Assembly: GCA_036656795.1 (NCBI GenBank)
Contig: JAVXHR010000001.1
Span: forward strand, 62,001-126,000
DNA length: 64,000 bases
Direction: 5' to 3'
Origin: CAUPWF01 sp036656795
Lineage (GTDB): Bacteria; Bacillota; Clostridia; Lachnospirales; Lachnospiraceae
The notes under the pieces were generated by a model. That model was given only the letters and a program-made list of their open reading frames with translations. It was not told the origin of the DNA and ran no database searches. Positions 25,670 to 33,207 of this stretch are shown one piece after another. Each line of letters begins with the position of its first letter. Positions within the stretch are counted from its first letter, which is position 1. The position numbers and the translations under genes are program-made.

Positions 25670-26842
25670 ATGAATGTCAGTATAGATGTAGCATGGAAAA
25701 GCTTAAATAAACATCATGAAGAACTGTGCGGGGATAAGGTTGAGATTCTAAAGACGAAAGACTCTGATATTGTAATTCTGGCAGATGGCATGGGAAGTGG
25801 TGTCAAAGCCAATATATTAGCAACGCTTACTTCGAAAATATTAGGAACCATGTTGTTGAATGGAGCAACCATAGAATCTTGTGTGGAAACCATTGCAAAG
25901 ACATTACCGGTATGTAAAGTGCGGGAAGTGGCTTATGCAACATTTAGTATCCTCCAGATTTTTCATAACGGGGAGGCATACTTAGTAGAATTTGATAATC
26001 CGGATTGTGTATTTGTAAGAAATCAAGAGGTACTTGAATACCCATATGAAGAACGTATTATCGAGGGAAAGAAGATACACGAATATCGATTTCAAGTAAA
26101 ATTAAATGACTGTTTTGTCTTAATGAGCGATGGGGTTATCTATGCGGGTGTAGGGGAACTGCTGAATTTTGGCTGGACTTGGGATAATATGGCGGAGTAT
26201 ACGTTGATATGTACCAAGAAAACTTTGTCTTCTTCACGCTTGGCGGCCATGTTAAGCCAAGCCTGTGATGACTTGTATGCGGGACAACCCGGAGATGACA
26301 CTACGATTGCGGTAACGAGAGTCGTGAATCGTAATGTGGTCAACATCTTTACTGGGCCACCTAAGAATAAAGAAGATGATGAACGTCTGATGCAGGCATT
26401 TATGCGAATGGAAGGAAAGAAGATTGTAGCAGGGGGAACCAGTGCCAATATCGCCGCACGGATTTTGAGAAAAGAAATTATTACAACTTTAGATTATGCA
26501 GATCCGGAGATTCCACCAATGGCAACTATTGCAGGACTTGATTTGGTAACAGAGGGAGTCCTAACCTTGGGAAAAGCAATGGGGTTGTTGCGTCAGTACG
26601 CAAAAGATGATTTTGATGTAGCGTTCTTTGACAAATTAGATGCGAATAATGGAGCTTCCAAATTAGCAAAGATTATTATAGAAGAATGTACAGAATTGAA
26701 TTTATTTGTTGGAAAAGCGATGAATGTAGCACATCAAAATTCTAATCTTCCATTTGATTTAAGCGTTCGTATGAATCTGGTGGAACAATTACAAGAAATA
26801 GCAGAAAAATTAGGAAAACACGTTACAATAAAATATTATTAA
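25670..26842 (+). CDS. SpoIIE-family PP2C-type phosphatase linked to sensory hydrogenase
   Basis: A 390-residue protein. The first ~210 residues are a SpoIIE/PP2C serine phosphatase domain with metal-binding aspartates in ADGMGSGVKAN, MSDGVIYAG and GDDTTIAVTRV. The C-terminal half (about 225-390) is a separate domain starting GPPKNKEDDERLM with IVAGGTSANIAARIL; I do not recognise it, but it keeps a Gly-rich nucleotide-site flavour. ATG 25670 has GAGGGGGA six bases upstream and begins one base after the hydS stop. The obvious role is output of the hydrogenase sensor by dephosphorylating a partner, perhaps an anti-sigma antagonist or kinase target. No partner is visible here. Confidence 0.83.
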   Translation: MNVSIDVAWKSLNKHHEELCGDKVEILKTKDSDIVILADGMGSGVKANILATLTSKILGTMLLNGATIESCVETIAKTLPVCKVREVAYATFSILQIFHNGEAYLVEFDNPDCVFVRNQEVLEYPYEERIIEGKKIHEYRFQVKLNDCFVLMSDGVIYAGVGELLNFGWTWDNMAEYTLICTKKTLSSSRLAAMLSQACDDLYAGQPGDDTTIAVTRVVNRNVVNIFTGPPKNKEDDERLMQAFMRMEGKKIVAGGTSANIAARILRKEIITTLDYADPEIPPMATIAGLDLVTEGVLTLGKAMGLLRQYAKDDFDVAFFDKLDANNGASKLAKIIIEECTELNLFVGKAMNVAHQNSNLPFDLSVRMNLVEQLQEIAEKLGKHVTIKYY

Positions 26843-26849
26843 AAATGAT

Positions 26850-26878
26850 TTGTAAAACCAAGATAAAAGTATTATCAT
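26850..26878 (+). promoter_or_regulatory. Possible promoter of tdh-kbl
   Basis: TTGTAA (26850-26855) and TATCAT (26873-26878), 17-bp spacer, 35 bases before tdh. Weak -10. Confidence 0.35.
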
Positions 26879-26913
26879 ATGTATGAGCGCTATAAGAAAG
26901 AGAGGGTTTTAAA

Positions 26914-27966
26914 ATGAGCGAAAATACTATGTGGGCTTTAGTAAAAGAAAAGTCAGAACCGGGTCTTTGGATGAAACGAGTTGAGATTCCAACAACCGGT
27001 AAAAACGATGTGAAAATCAAGATTCACAAAACATCAATTTGTGGAACGGATGTACACATCTACAATTGGAACGAGTGGGCACAAAACACCATTCCAATCG
27101 GATTAACAGCAGGTCACGAATATGTAGGTGAGATTGTTGAACTAGGAGAAAATGTGGAGGGATTCCATATTGGAGAACTAGTATCAGGAGAAGGGCATAT
27201 TGTATGTGGCAAATGTCGTAATTGTCTGGCAGGACAACCACATCTGTGCAGAAATACACAGGGGGTAGGAGTGAACAGAAATGGTGCATTTGCAGAATAT
27301 CTTGTAATCCCTTCCACTAATGTATGGAAATGTTCTCCTACGATTCGTGAAGAATTATATTCATGTTTTGATCCATTGGGAAATGCAGTACATACGGCTT
27401 TGTCATTTAACATGGTCGGAGAAGATGTGCTAATTACAGGAGCAGGTCCAATCGGAATGATGGCTGCCGCAATTAGCCGTCACGTTGGGGCAAGACATGT
27501 GGTAATTACTGATGTGAATGAATACCGTTTGGATTTAGCCAAAAAGATGGGCGCAACCAGAACGGTAAATGTTGCAAAAGAAAAATTAGTAGATGTTATG
27601 CATGAATTGGGCATGAAAGAGGGATTTGATGTAGGACTTGAGATGTCAGGTAATCAAGCTGGATTCAACAATATGGTTGATAGTATGAAGAATGGTGGTA
27701 AGATTGCACTTTTGGGTCTTCAAAGATCAGATGCTCAGATTGATTGGAGCAAAGTTATCTTTAATGGTTTGACAATTAAAGGAATCTATGGGAGAGAAAT
27801 GTGGGAAACATGGTATAAGATGGATACGATGTTACAAAGTGGATTGAACGTAGATGATGTGATTACACATCGTTTTGATGTCAAAGATTATGAAAAAGGA
27901 TTTGAAGCCATGAATAGTGGAAATTCCGGTAAGATTGTATTGGATTGGACGAATGTAAATAAATAA
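26914..27966 (+). CDS. tdh: L-threonine 3-dehydrogenase
   Basis: Oxidises threonine to 2-amino-3-ketobutyrate with NAD+. 350 residues of the zinc medium-chain dehydrogenase family. Catalytic zinc site: ICGTDVHIYNWNEW with the downstream GHEYVGE. Structural zinc: CGKCRNCLAGQPHLC. Rossmann motif GAGPIGMMAAAI. The WNEWAQ segment is characteristic of Tdh within the family. It lies 16 bases before kbl, and the pair forms the standard threonine-to-glycine pathway. Cytoplasmic. High confidence from both sequence and partner. Confidence 0.96.
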   Translation: MSENTMWALVKEKSEPGLWMKRVEIPTTGKNDVKIKIHKTSICGTDVHIYNWNEWAQNTIPIGLTAGHEYVGEIVELGENVEGFHIGELVSGEGHIVCGKCRNCLAGQPHLCRNTQGVGVNRNGAFAEYLVIPSTNVWKCSPTIREELYSCFDPLGNAVHTALSFNMVGEDVLITGAGPIGMMAAAISRHVGARHVVITDVNEYRLDLAKKMGATRTVNVAKEKLVDVMHELGMKEGFDVGLEMSGNQAGFNNMVDSMKNGGKIALLGLQRSDAQIDWSKVIFNGLTIKGIYGREMWETWYKMDTMLQSGLNVDDVITHRFDVKDYEKGFEAMNSGNSGKIVLDWTNVNK

Positions 27967-27982
27967 AGAGAGGGTTAATAAC

Positions 27983-29179
27983 ATGTCACGTAAAGACGAT
28001 ATTTTAAGTATTTATACAAAAGAAGTAGAAGCAATAAAAGAAGCCGGATTATTCAAAGGAGAAGCACCTATTGCTTCTGCGCAAGGTGCGAAAGTGAAAC
28101 TTTTAGATGGAAGAGAAGTCATTAATATGTGTGCGAACAATTATCTGGGACTTGCTAATGATGCAAGACTGATTGATGCGGCAAAACATTCTTATGATGA
28201 CAGAGGATATGGACTTTCATCTGTTCGTTTTATCTGTGGTACACAAGATATTCATAAGAAATTAGAAAAGAAAATTGCGGACTTTTTGGGAACAGATGAT
28301 ACGATTTTATATTCTTCATGTTTTGATGCCAATGGTGGTTTGTTTGAGACTATTTTAACAGCAGATGATGCTATTATTAGTGATGAATTAAATCATGCAA
28401 GTATTATTGATGGGGTTCGTCTGTGTAAAGCAAAACGGTTTCGATATAAGAACAACAACATGGAAGATTTAAGAGCGCAATTAGTAGCAGCAGATGAAGC
28501 AGGAGCAAGAGTGAAATTGATTGCAACAGATGGTGTATTCTCCATGGACGGAATTATTGCGAATTTAAAAGGTGTTTGCGACCTTGCAGATGAATTTCAT
28601 GCACTTGTTATGGTAGATGATAGTCATTCTTCTGGATTTGTAGGGAAAACAGGACGTGGAACGGCGGAATATTGTGGAGTAGAAGGGCGTGTAGATGTGA
28701 TTACCAGTACGTTGGGAAAAGCATTAGGTGGAGCCTCAGGTGGATTTACCAGTGGACGTCAAGAGATCATCGACTTACTTCGTCAGAGAAGTAGACCATA
28801 CCTATTTTCTAACACATTAGCACCTGCAATTGTAAATGCAAGTATGGAAGTATTTTCTATCTTAGAGAAAGATACCACTCTTCGTGATAAACTAGAAGAA
28901 ACAACAGCATACTATCGTAGACAACTAATAGATGCGGGATTTGATATTATTGATGGAGTACACCCAATTGTTCCGGTGATGTTATATGACGAAAAAACAG
29001 CGGGAGAGATGGCGAAACGTATGATGGATAAAGGGGTTTATGTTGTGGCGTTTTCTTACCCAGTTGTGCCAAAGGGGAAAGCAAGAATTCGTACACAAGT
29101 AAGTGCTGCTCATTCCAAAGAAGACATTGATTTTATTGTAAAATGTTTCAAAGAAGTTAAGGCTGAGATGAATCTGTAA
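27983..29179 (+). CDS. kbl: Glycine C-acetyltransferase (2-amino-3-ketobutyrate CoA ligase)
   Basis: PLP enzyme that cleaves 2-amino-3-ketobutyrate with CoA to glycine and acetyl-CoA, completing threonine breakdown begun by Tdh. 398 residues, usual length. Alpha-oxoamine synthase features: MCANNYLGLANDARL, SVRFICGTQDIHKKLE, DDSHSSGFVGKTGRG, and the PLP lysine in STLGKALGGASGG. The ATG at 27983 follows AGAGAGGG. The TAA stop at 29177-29179 lies right at the edge of the duplicated flank of the N gap, so the 3' end is intact. Confidence 0.96.
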   Translation: MSRKDDILSIYTKEVEAIKEAGLFKGEAPIASAQGAKVKLLDGREVINMCANNYLGLANDARLIDAAKHSYDDRGYGLSSVRFICGTQDIHKKLEKKIADFLGTDDTILYSSCFDANGGLFETILTADDAIISDELNHASIIDGVRLCKAKRFRYKNNNMEDLRAQLVAADEAGARVKLIATDGVFSMDGIIANLKGVCDLADEFHALVMVDDSHSSGFVGKTGRGTAEYCGVEGRVDVITSTLGKALGGASGGFTSGRQEIIDLLRQRSRPYLFSNTLAPAIVNASMEVFSILEKDTTLRDKLEETTAYYRRQLIDAGFDIIDGVHPIVPVMLYDEKTAGEMAKRMMDKGVYVVAFSYPVVPKGKARIRTQVSAAHSKEDIDFIVKCFKEVKAEMNL

Positions 29180-29388
29180 TAAAATCAAAATAAATAAATT
29201 AAAATAAATAATTTAAAAATGAATATTAAAAATNNNNNNNNNNNNNNNNNNNNNNNNNNNNNNNNNNNNNNNNNNNNNNNNNNNNNNNNNNNNNNNNNNN
29301 NNNNNNNNNNNNNNNNNNNNNNNNNNNNNNNNNATAAAATCAAAATAAATAAATTAAAATAAATAATTTAAAAATGAATATTAAAAAT
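29179..29388. other. Scaffold gap (100 N) flanked by identical 55-base sequence
   Basis: Bases 29234-29333 are N. The 55 bases before (29179-29233) and after (29334-29388) are identical. A fixed 100-N spacer between contigs that share one 55-mer is the usual trace of a de Bruijn assembly joined by a scaffolder. The real sequence probably has one copy and no gap. No gene is seen in the flanks. Confidence 0.85.
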
Positions 29389-29424
29389 ACGGACTGCAAA
29401 TCCACAGATGCAGTCCGTATTTTT
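29383..29424 (+). terminator. Terminator of tdh-kbl
   Basis: A perfect 16-bp stem pairs 29383-29398 with 29409-29424; the core is ACGGACTGCA and the descending arm ends in TTTTT. Confidence 0.85.
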
Positions 29425-29481
29425 GTGCGCCTAGTGGCCCACGTTATCTATAAAGAAATAGTACCCCCCAAAACTCCAGAG

Positions 29482-29510
29482 ACAGGCAACATCAAAACGA
29501 TGTTGCCTGT
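29482..29510 (-). terminator. Terminator of aroA
   Basis: ACAGGCAACATC (29482-29493) pairs with GATGTTGCCTGT (29499-29510) around a 5-base loop, 23 bases past the aroA stop on the minus strand. The U-run on that strand is broken. Confidence 0.6.
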
Positions 29511-29532
29511 GTTATTTGTGAGGGAACATGTA

Positions 29533-30837
29533 TTAAAAATGGGTGGATAATTGACGTAATTGTTCATAAAATCCGGGGAAAGATACATCGACACATTGTG
29601 TATCTTCGATTATCGTTGTTCCATCGGCAACGAAACCGGCAATGGAGAATGCCATGGCAATACGATGGTCGTAATGACTATGTATGACGGTACCATGTAG
29701 TGGAGTTCCTCCTTGTATGTGCATGCCATCTTCTGTTGGAATGATAACAGCACCCATAGCAGATAGGTTTTGAACAATGGTGTCAATGCGATTACTTTCT
29801 TTTACCTTTAGTTCGGATGCATCTTGAATCAAGGTATCACCCTGGGCACAAGCAGCGAGAACAGCCAGAATAGGTAATTCATCAATTAAAGAGGGAATGA
29901 CTGCTCCACCAATTGTAACGCCATGAAGTTCACTAGATTGTATGAAAAGTGTTCCCACTGGCTCCTGATTAACGGTAGTGCAATCTAGGAGTTCTATCTT
30001 ACCACCCATGGAACGACAGACATCTATCATACCTGTACGGGTAGGGTTCAGTCCGACATTCTTGATAAGAAGTTTAGAATGTGGAACTAAGAGAGCAGCG
30101 GCAATTAGATAGGCGGCAGAAGACATATCGCCGGGTATCTGAAGCTGTTGTCCGTACAATTGATCACAAGGTTTTATGCGAACAGAAAAAGAAGGGGAAT
30201 TGGAATCTTTATAGGAGACGAGAGATGCTCCAAACACAGAGAATAAATGTTCACTATGATTTCGGGATAATACAGATTCTGTAATAGTGGTATCTCCTTG
30301 TTGGCTATAAAGTCCGGCAAATAATAAGGCTGATTTTATTTGGGCAGATGGAATTGGAGTTGTATACGAGATTCCATGCAGAGTGTTTGGAGTGATATGC
30401 AATGGAGCATAGCCATGTTGTTGTAAGCTTTGAATACGAGCACCCATCTGTGTAAGGGGAGTAATCAGACGTTCCATAGGACGCTGCTGTAAGGAAATAT
30501 CACCGGACAGTACGGTGTCAAAGGATTGCCCGACTAGGATTCCAGAGAGAAGCCGAGCGGTAGTCCCACTGTTTCCAACATCTAAGGAAGCTGTGGCAGG
30601 ACACAGACCATGAAGCCCAAGTCCGCGGATAGATAAGGAAGTATGGTGATGTTCTATAGAAACCCCTAATTGTGCCATACATCTACATGTGGCAAGACAA
30701 TCAGCTCCGATAGCACAGTTTTGAATTATTGTTGTTCCGGTAGAGATTGCACCTAATAAAATGGCGCGATGTGAGATCGATTTGTCACCCGGAAGTGTGG
30801 CTTCACCCTGGAATGATTGAATTTTTTTAATTTTCAT
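29533..30837 (-). CDS. aroA: 3-phosphoshikimate 1-carboxyvinyltransferase (EPSP synthase)
   Basis: Joins PEP to shikimate 3-phosphate in the chorismate pathway. 434 residues, normal length. Motifs: LPGDKSISHRAILLGA at the N-terminus, GNSGTTARLLSGIL (PEP site), RPMERLITPLTQMGA, and the late KVKESNRIDTI and YDHRIAMAFSIAG segments. It stands alone on the minus strand, divergent from the EF-G paralogue; no other aro genes are near. AGAAAGG lies before the ATG. Confidence 0.96.
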   Translation of the reverse strand: MKIKKIQSFQGEATLPGDKSISHRAILLGAISTGTTIIQNCAIGADCLATCRCMAQLGVSIEHHHTSLSIRGLGLHGLCPATASLDVGNSGTTARLLSGILVGQSFDTVLSGDISLQQRPMERLITPLTQMGARIQSLQQHGYAPLHITPNTLHGISYTTPIPSAQIKSALLFAGLYSQQGDTTITESVLSRNHSEHLFSVFGASLVSYKDSNSPSFSVRIKPCDQLYGQQLQIPGDMSSAAYLIAAALLVPHSKLLIKNVGLNPTRTGMIDVCRSMGGKIELLDCTTVNQEPVGTLFIQSSELHGVTIGGAVIPSLIDELPILAVLAACAQGDTLIQDASELKVKESNRIDTIVQNLSAMGAVIIPTEDGMHIQGGTPLHGTVIHSHYDHRIAMAFSIAGFVADGTTIIEDTQCVDVSFPGFYEQLRQLSTHF

Positions 30838-30949
30838 ATTATTGCCTTTCTGGGATACGTTCTTTTGTTATTTTACGATATGTCATGTGATTTGTCAAAA
30901 AAGAAAAGGCGCAAAGAATATAAAACGTTGTGAAAATCATATAAAAGAG

Positions 30950-30978
30950 TTGTAATATTTTGTGAATTTTAGTACAAT
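30950..30978 (+). promoter_or_regulatory. Promoter of the EF-G paralogue
   Basis: TTGTAA (30950-30955) and TACAAT (30973-30978), 17-bp spacer, 40 bases before the ATG at 31018. Confidence 0.55.
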
Positions 30979-31017
30979 ATACCCATGTGAAGTAACTAAA
31001 TAAAGGAGGCAGCAGAT

Positions 31018-33093
31018 ATGAATGTGTACAGGACAGACGAGATTAGAAATGTAGTACTTTTAGGACATGGCGGCAGTGGAAAAACAAGCTTGGTTGAGGC
31101 GATGGCTTATGTATCGGGAGCGACAAATCGTATGGGTAAGGTATCAGACGGTAATACGATTAGTGATTTTGATAAAGAGGAACAAAAGCGTGAATTCTCA
31201 ATTAGTACCAGTTTAATTCCTATCGAATGGGAAAAAGCGAAGATTAATATTCTAGATACTCCTGGTTATTTTGATTTTATTGGTGAAGTTGAAGAGGCAG
31301 TAAGCGTTGCAGATGCAGCGGTTATCGTAGTATCCGGGAAAGCGGGAGTCGAGGTGGGTACTGAAAAAGCATGGGAGTTATGTGATAAATATAATCTTCC
31401 ACGTATGGTATATGTAACCGAGATGGATGTAGATGATGCCAGCTTCCGACAAGTGGTGGAGGACTTAACACAACGTTACGGGAAGGTGATTGCACCACGT
31501 GTATTACCGATTCGTGAAAATGAAAAATTAGTTGGTTATGTAAATGTTATTAAGAATGCAGGAAGAAGATTTACAGGAATTGGGGAACGTGAAGAATGTG
31601 AGATTCCGGAATATAGTCTTCCAAACTTGCAATTATGCAGAGAAACGTTGTTAGAAGCTGTTGCAGAGACAAGTGATGCATTTATGGAACGTTATTTTGC
31701 AGGAGAAGAATTCTCTGTGGAAGAGATAAGAGCGGCTATGCGTAGTGAAGTAATGGATGGAAGTATTGTGCCCGTAGGAATGGGATCAAATATTCAGGCA
31801 CAGGGAGTTTCCAATCTATTATCCGATATTGTAAGATTCTTCCCAAGTCCGGATAGAAGAGAGTGTGTAGGAATCAATCGAAAGACCAATGAAATATATG
31901 AAGCCAATTATGATTTTGCAATGGCAAAGAGTGCTTATGTGTTCAAGACGATGGTGGATCCATTTATTGGAAAGTATTCCTTTGCGAAAGTGTGTTCCGG
32001 AGTGCTTAAAAGCGATGATCTTTTATATAATGCGGATACAGATACCGAGGAAAAGATTGGAAAACTATATAGTATGTTGGGAAACAAGCCAATAGAGGTT
32101 CCTGAATTACATGCAGGCGATATAGGTGCGATTGCCAAATTGACGGCAACCAAGACCGGAGATACCTTATCAACCAAGAATGTACCAATTTTGTTTGGAA
32201 GAACAGATTATTCTGTTCCGTATACATATATGCGATATGTAGTAAAAGCAAAAGGCGATGAAGATAAAGTATCACAGGCATTGGCTAAGATGATGGCAGA
32301 AGATATTACAATGAAAGTGGTAAATGACAGTGAAAATCGTCAGACATTGCTATACGGAATGGGAGACCAGCATCTAGAAGTTTTAGTTAGTAAATTACTT
32401 TCACGTTATAAAGTAGAAGTAGAACTGGAGACGCCAAAGGTTGCATTCAGAGAAACCATTCGTAAGTCATCTGATGTGGATTCTAAATATAAAAAACAGT
32501 CCGGAGGGCATGGACAATACGGACATGTTAAGATGAGATTCGAACCATCGCAAGACTTGGAAACCCCATTTGAATTTGTTGAGGAAGTAGTAGGCGGAGC
32601 AGTACCGAAGAACTATTTTCCGGCAGTAGAAAAGGGGCTGCAGGAATCGGTTATCAAAGGACCTGTTGCGGGATATCCGGTAGTTGGTGTGAAAGCAGTC
32701 TTATATGATGGGTCTTATCATCCGGTAGATTCTTCGGAGATGGCATTTAAGACCGCTACGGTTCAAGCATTTAAAAAAGGATTCTTAGAGGCAACTCCGG
32801 TATTGCTGGAACCAATTGCAACTATAAAAGTAACTGTTCCTGATGAATATACAGGCGATGTAATGGGAGATCTTAACAAACGTCGTGGACGTGTATTGGG
32901 TATGACACCAATTGCCGATGGGACTCAGACTATTGAGGCTGATATTCCGATGACAGGTGTATTTGGATATTGCACAGTCTTACGTTCTATGACTGGTGGA
33001 AGAGGATTATATGAATATCAATTTGCACGTTATGAGCAAGCACCGTCCGATATTCAGGAAAAAGAAATCGAAAAAAGAGCAGTAGCAGAATAA
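31018..33093 (+). CDS. Elongation factor G-like protein (FusA paralogue)
   Basis: A 691-residue translational GTPase with all five EF-G domains; domain IV carries GGHGQYGHVKMRFEP and the C-terminus GDLNKRRGRVLGM. The G-domain is unusual: G1 is GHGGSGKTS instead of AHIDAGKTT, G3 is DTPGYFDF with Tyr84 where canonical EF-G has the catalytic His of DTPGHVDF, and G4 reads TEMD (134-137) instead of NKxD. These changes mark a paralogue family distinct from the main translocase; function may be auxiliary or stress-related. It is monocistronic between its own promoter and a perfect palindromic terminator, away from str-operon genes (rpsL, rpsG, tuf), which also argues against the housekeeping copy. 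Confidence 0.88.
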   Translation: MNVYRTDEIRNVVLLGHGGSGKTSLVEAMAYVSGATNRMGKVSDGNTISDFDKEEQKREFSISTSLIPIEWEKAKINILDTPGYFDFIGEVEEAVSVADAAVIVVSGKAGVEVGTEKAWELCDKYNLPRMVYVTEMDVDDASFRQVVEDLTQRYGKVIAPRVLPIRENEKLVGYVNVIKNAGRRFTGIGEREECEIPEYSLPNLQLCRETLLEAVAETSDAFMERYFAGEEFSVEEIRAAMRSEVMDGSIVPVGMGSNIQAQGVSNLLSDIVRFFPSPDRRECVGINRKTNEIYEANYDFAMAKSAYVFKTMVDPFIGKYSFAKVCSGVLKSDDLLYNADTDTEEKIGKLYSMLGNKPIEVPELHAGDIGAIAKLTATKTGDTLSTKNVPILFGRTDYSVPYTYMRYVVKAKGDEDKVSQALAKMMAEDITMKVVNDSENRQTLLYGMGDQHLEVLVSKLLSRYKVEVELETPKVAFRETIRKSSDVDSKYKKQSGGHGQYGHVKMRFEPSQDLETPFEFVEEVVGGAVPKNYFPAVEKGLQESVIKGPVAGYPVVGVKAVLYDGSYHPVDSSEMAFKTATVQAFKKGFLEATPVLLEPIATIKVTVPDEYTGDVMGDLNKRRGRVLGMTPIADGTQTIEADIPMTGVFGYCTVLRSMTGGRGLYEYQFARYEQAPSDIQEKEIEKRAVAE

Positions 33094-33103
33094 AAGAAAT
33101 CCA

Positions 33104-33151
33104 TACAATCAAGGACTTATTATTTTATAAAATAATAAGTCCTTGATTGTA
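33104..33151 (+). terminator. Perfect 48-bp palindromic terminator
   Basis: Bases 33104-33127 are exactly complementary to 33128-33151, a 24-bp perfect palindrome centred in an AT-rich stretch, starting 11 bases after the stop. The distal arm overlaps the -35 of the next gene. Confidence 0.75.
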
Positions 33152-33175
33152 CTTTCGATATAAAGATGTTATAAT
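33147..33175 (+). promoter_or_regulatory. Promoter of the 33.2-kb membrane protein gene
   Basis: TTGTAC (33147-33152) and TATAAT (33170-33175), 17-bp spacer. The -35 overlaps the end of the upstream terminator palindrome. Confidence 0.55.
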
Positions 33176-33207
33176 CCTTGCTATAATAAGAATAAAAAGG
33201 AGAGCAT

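Noticed and set aside
29179..29388. 55-base direct repeats as attachment sites or an excised mobile element
   Set aside because: They flank a fixed 100-N spacer exactly and no integrase or mobile gene is near; an assembly overlap explains them better.
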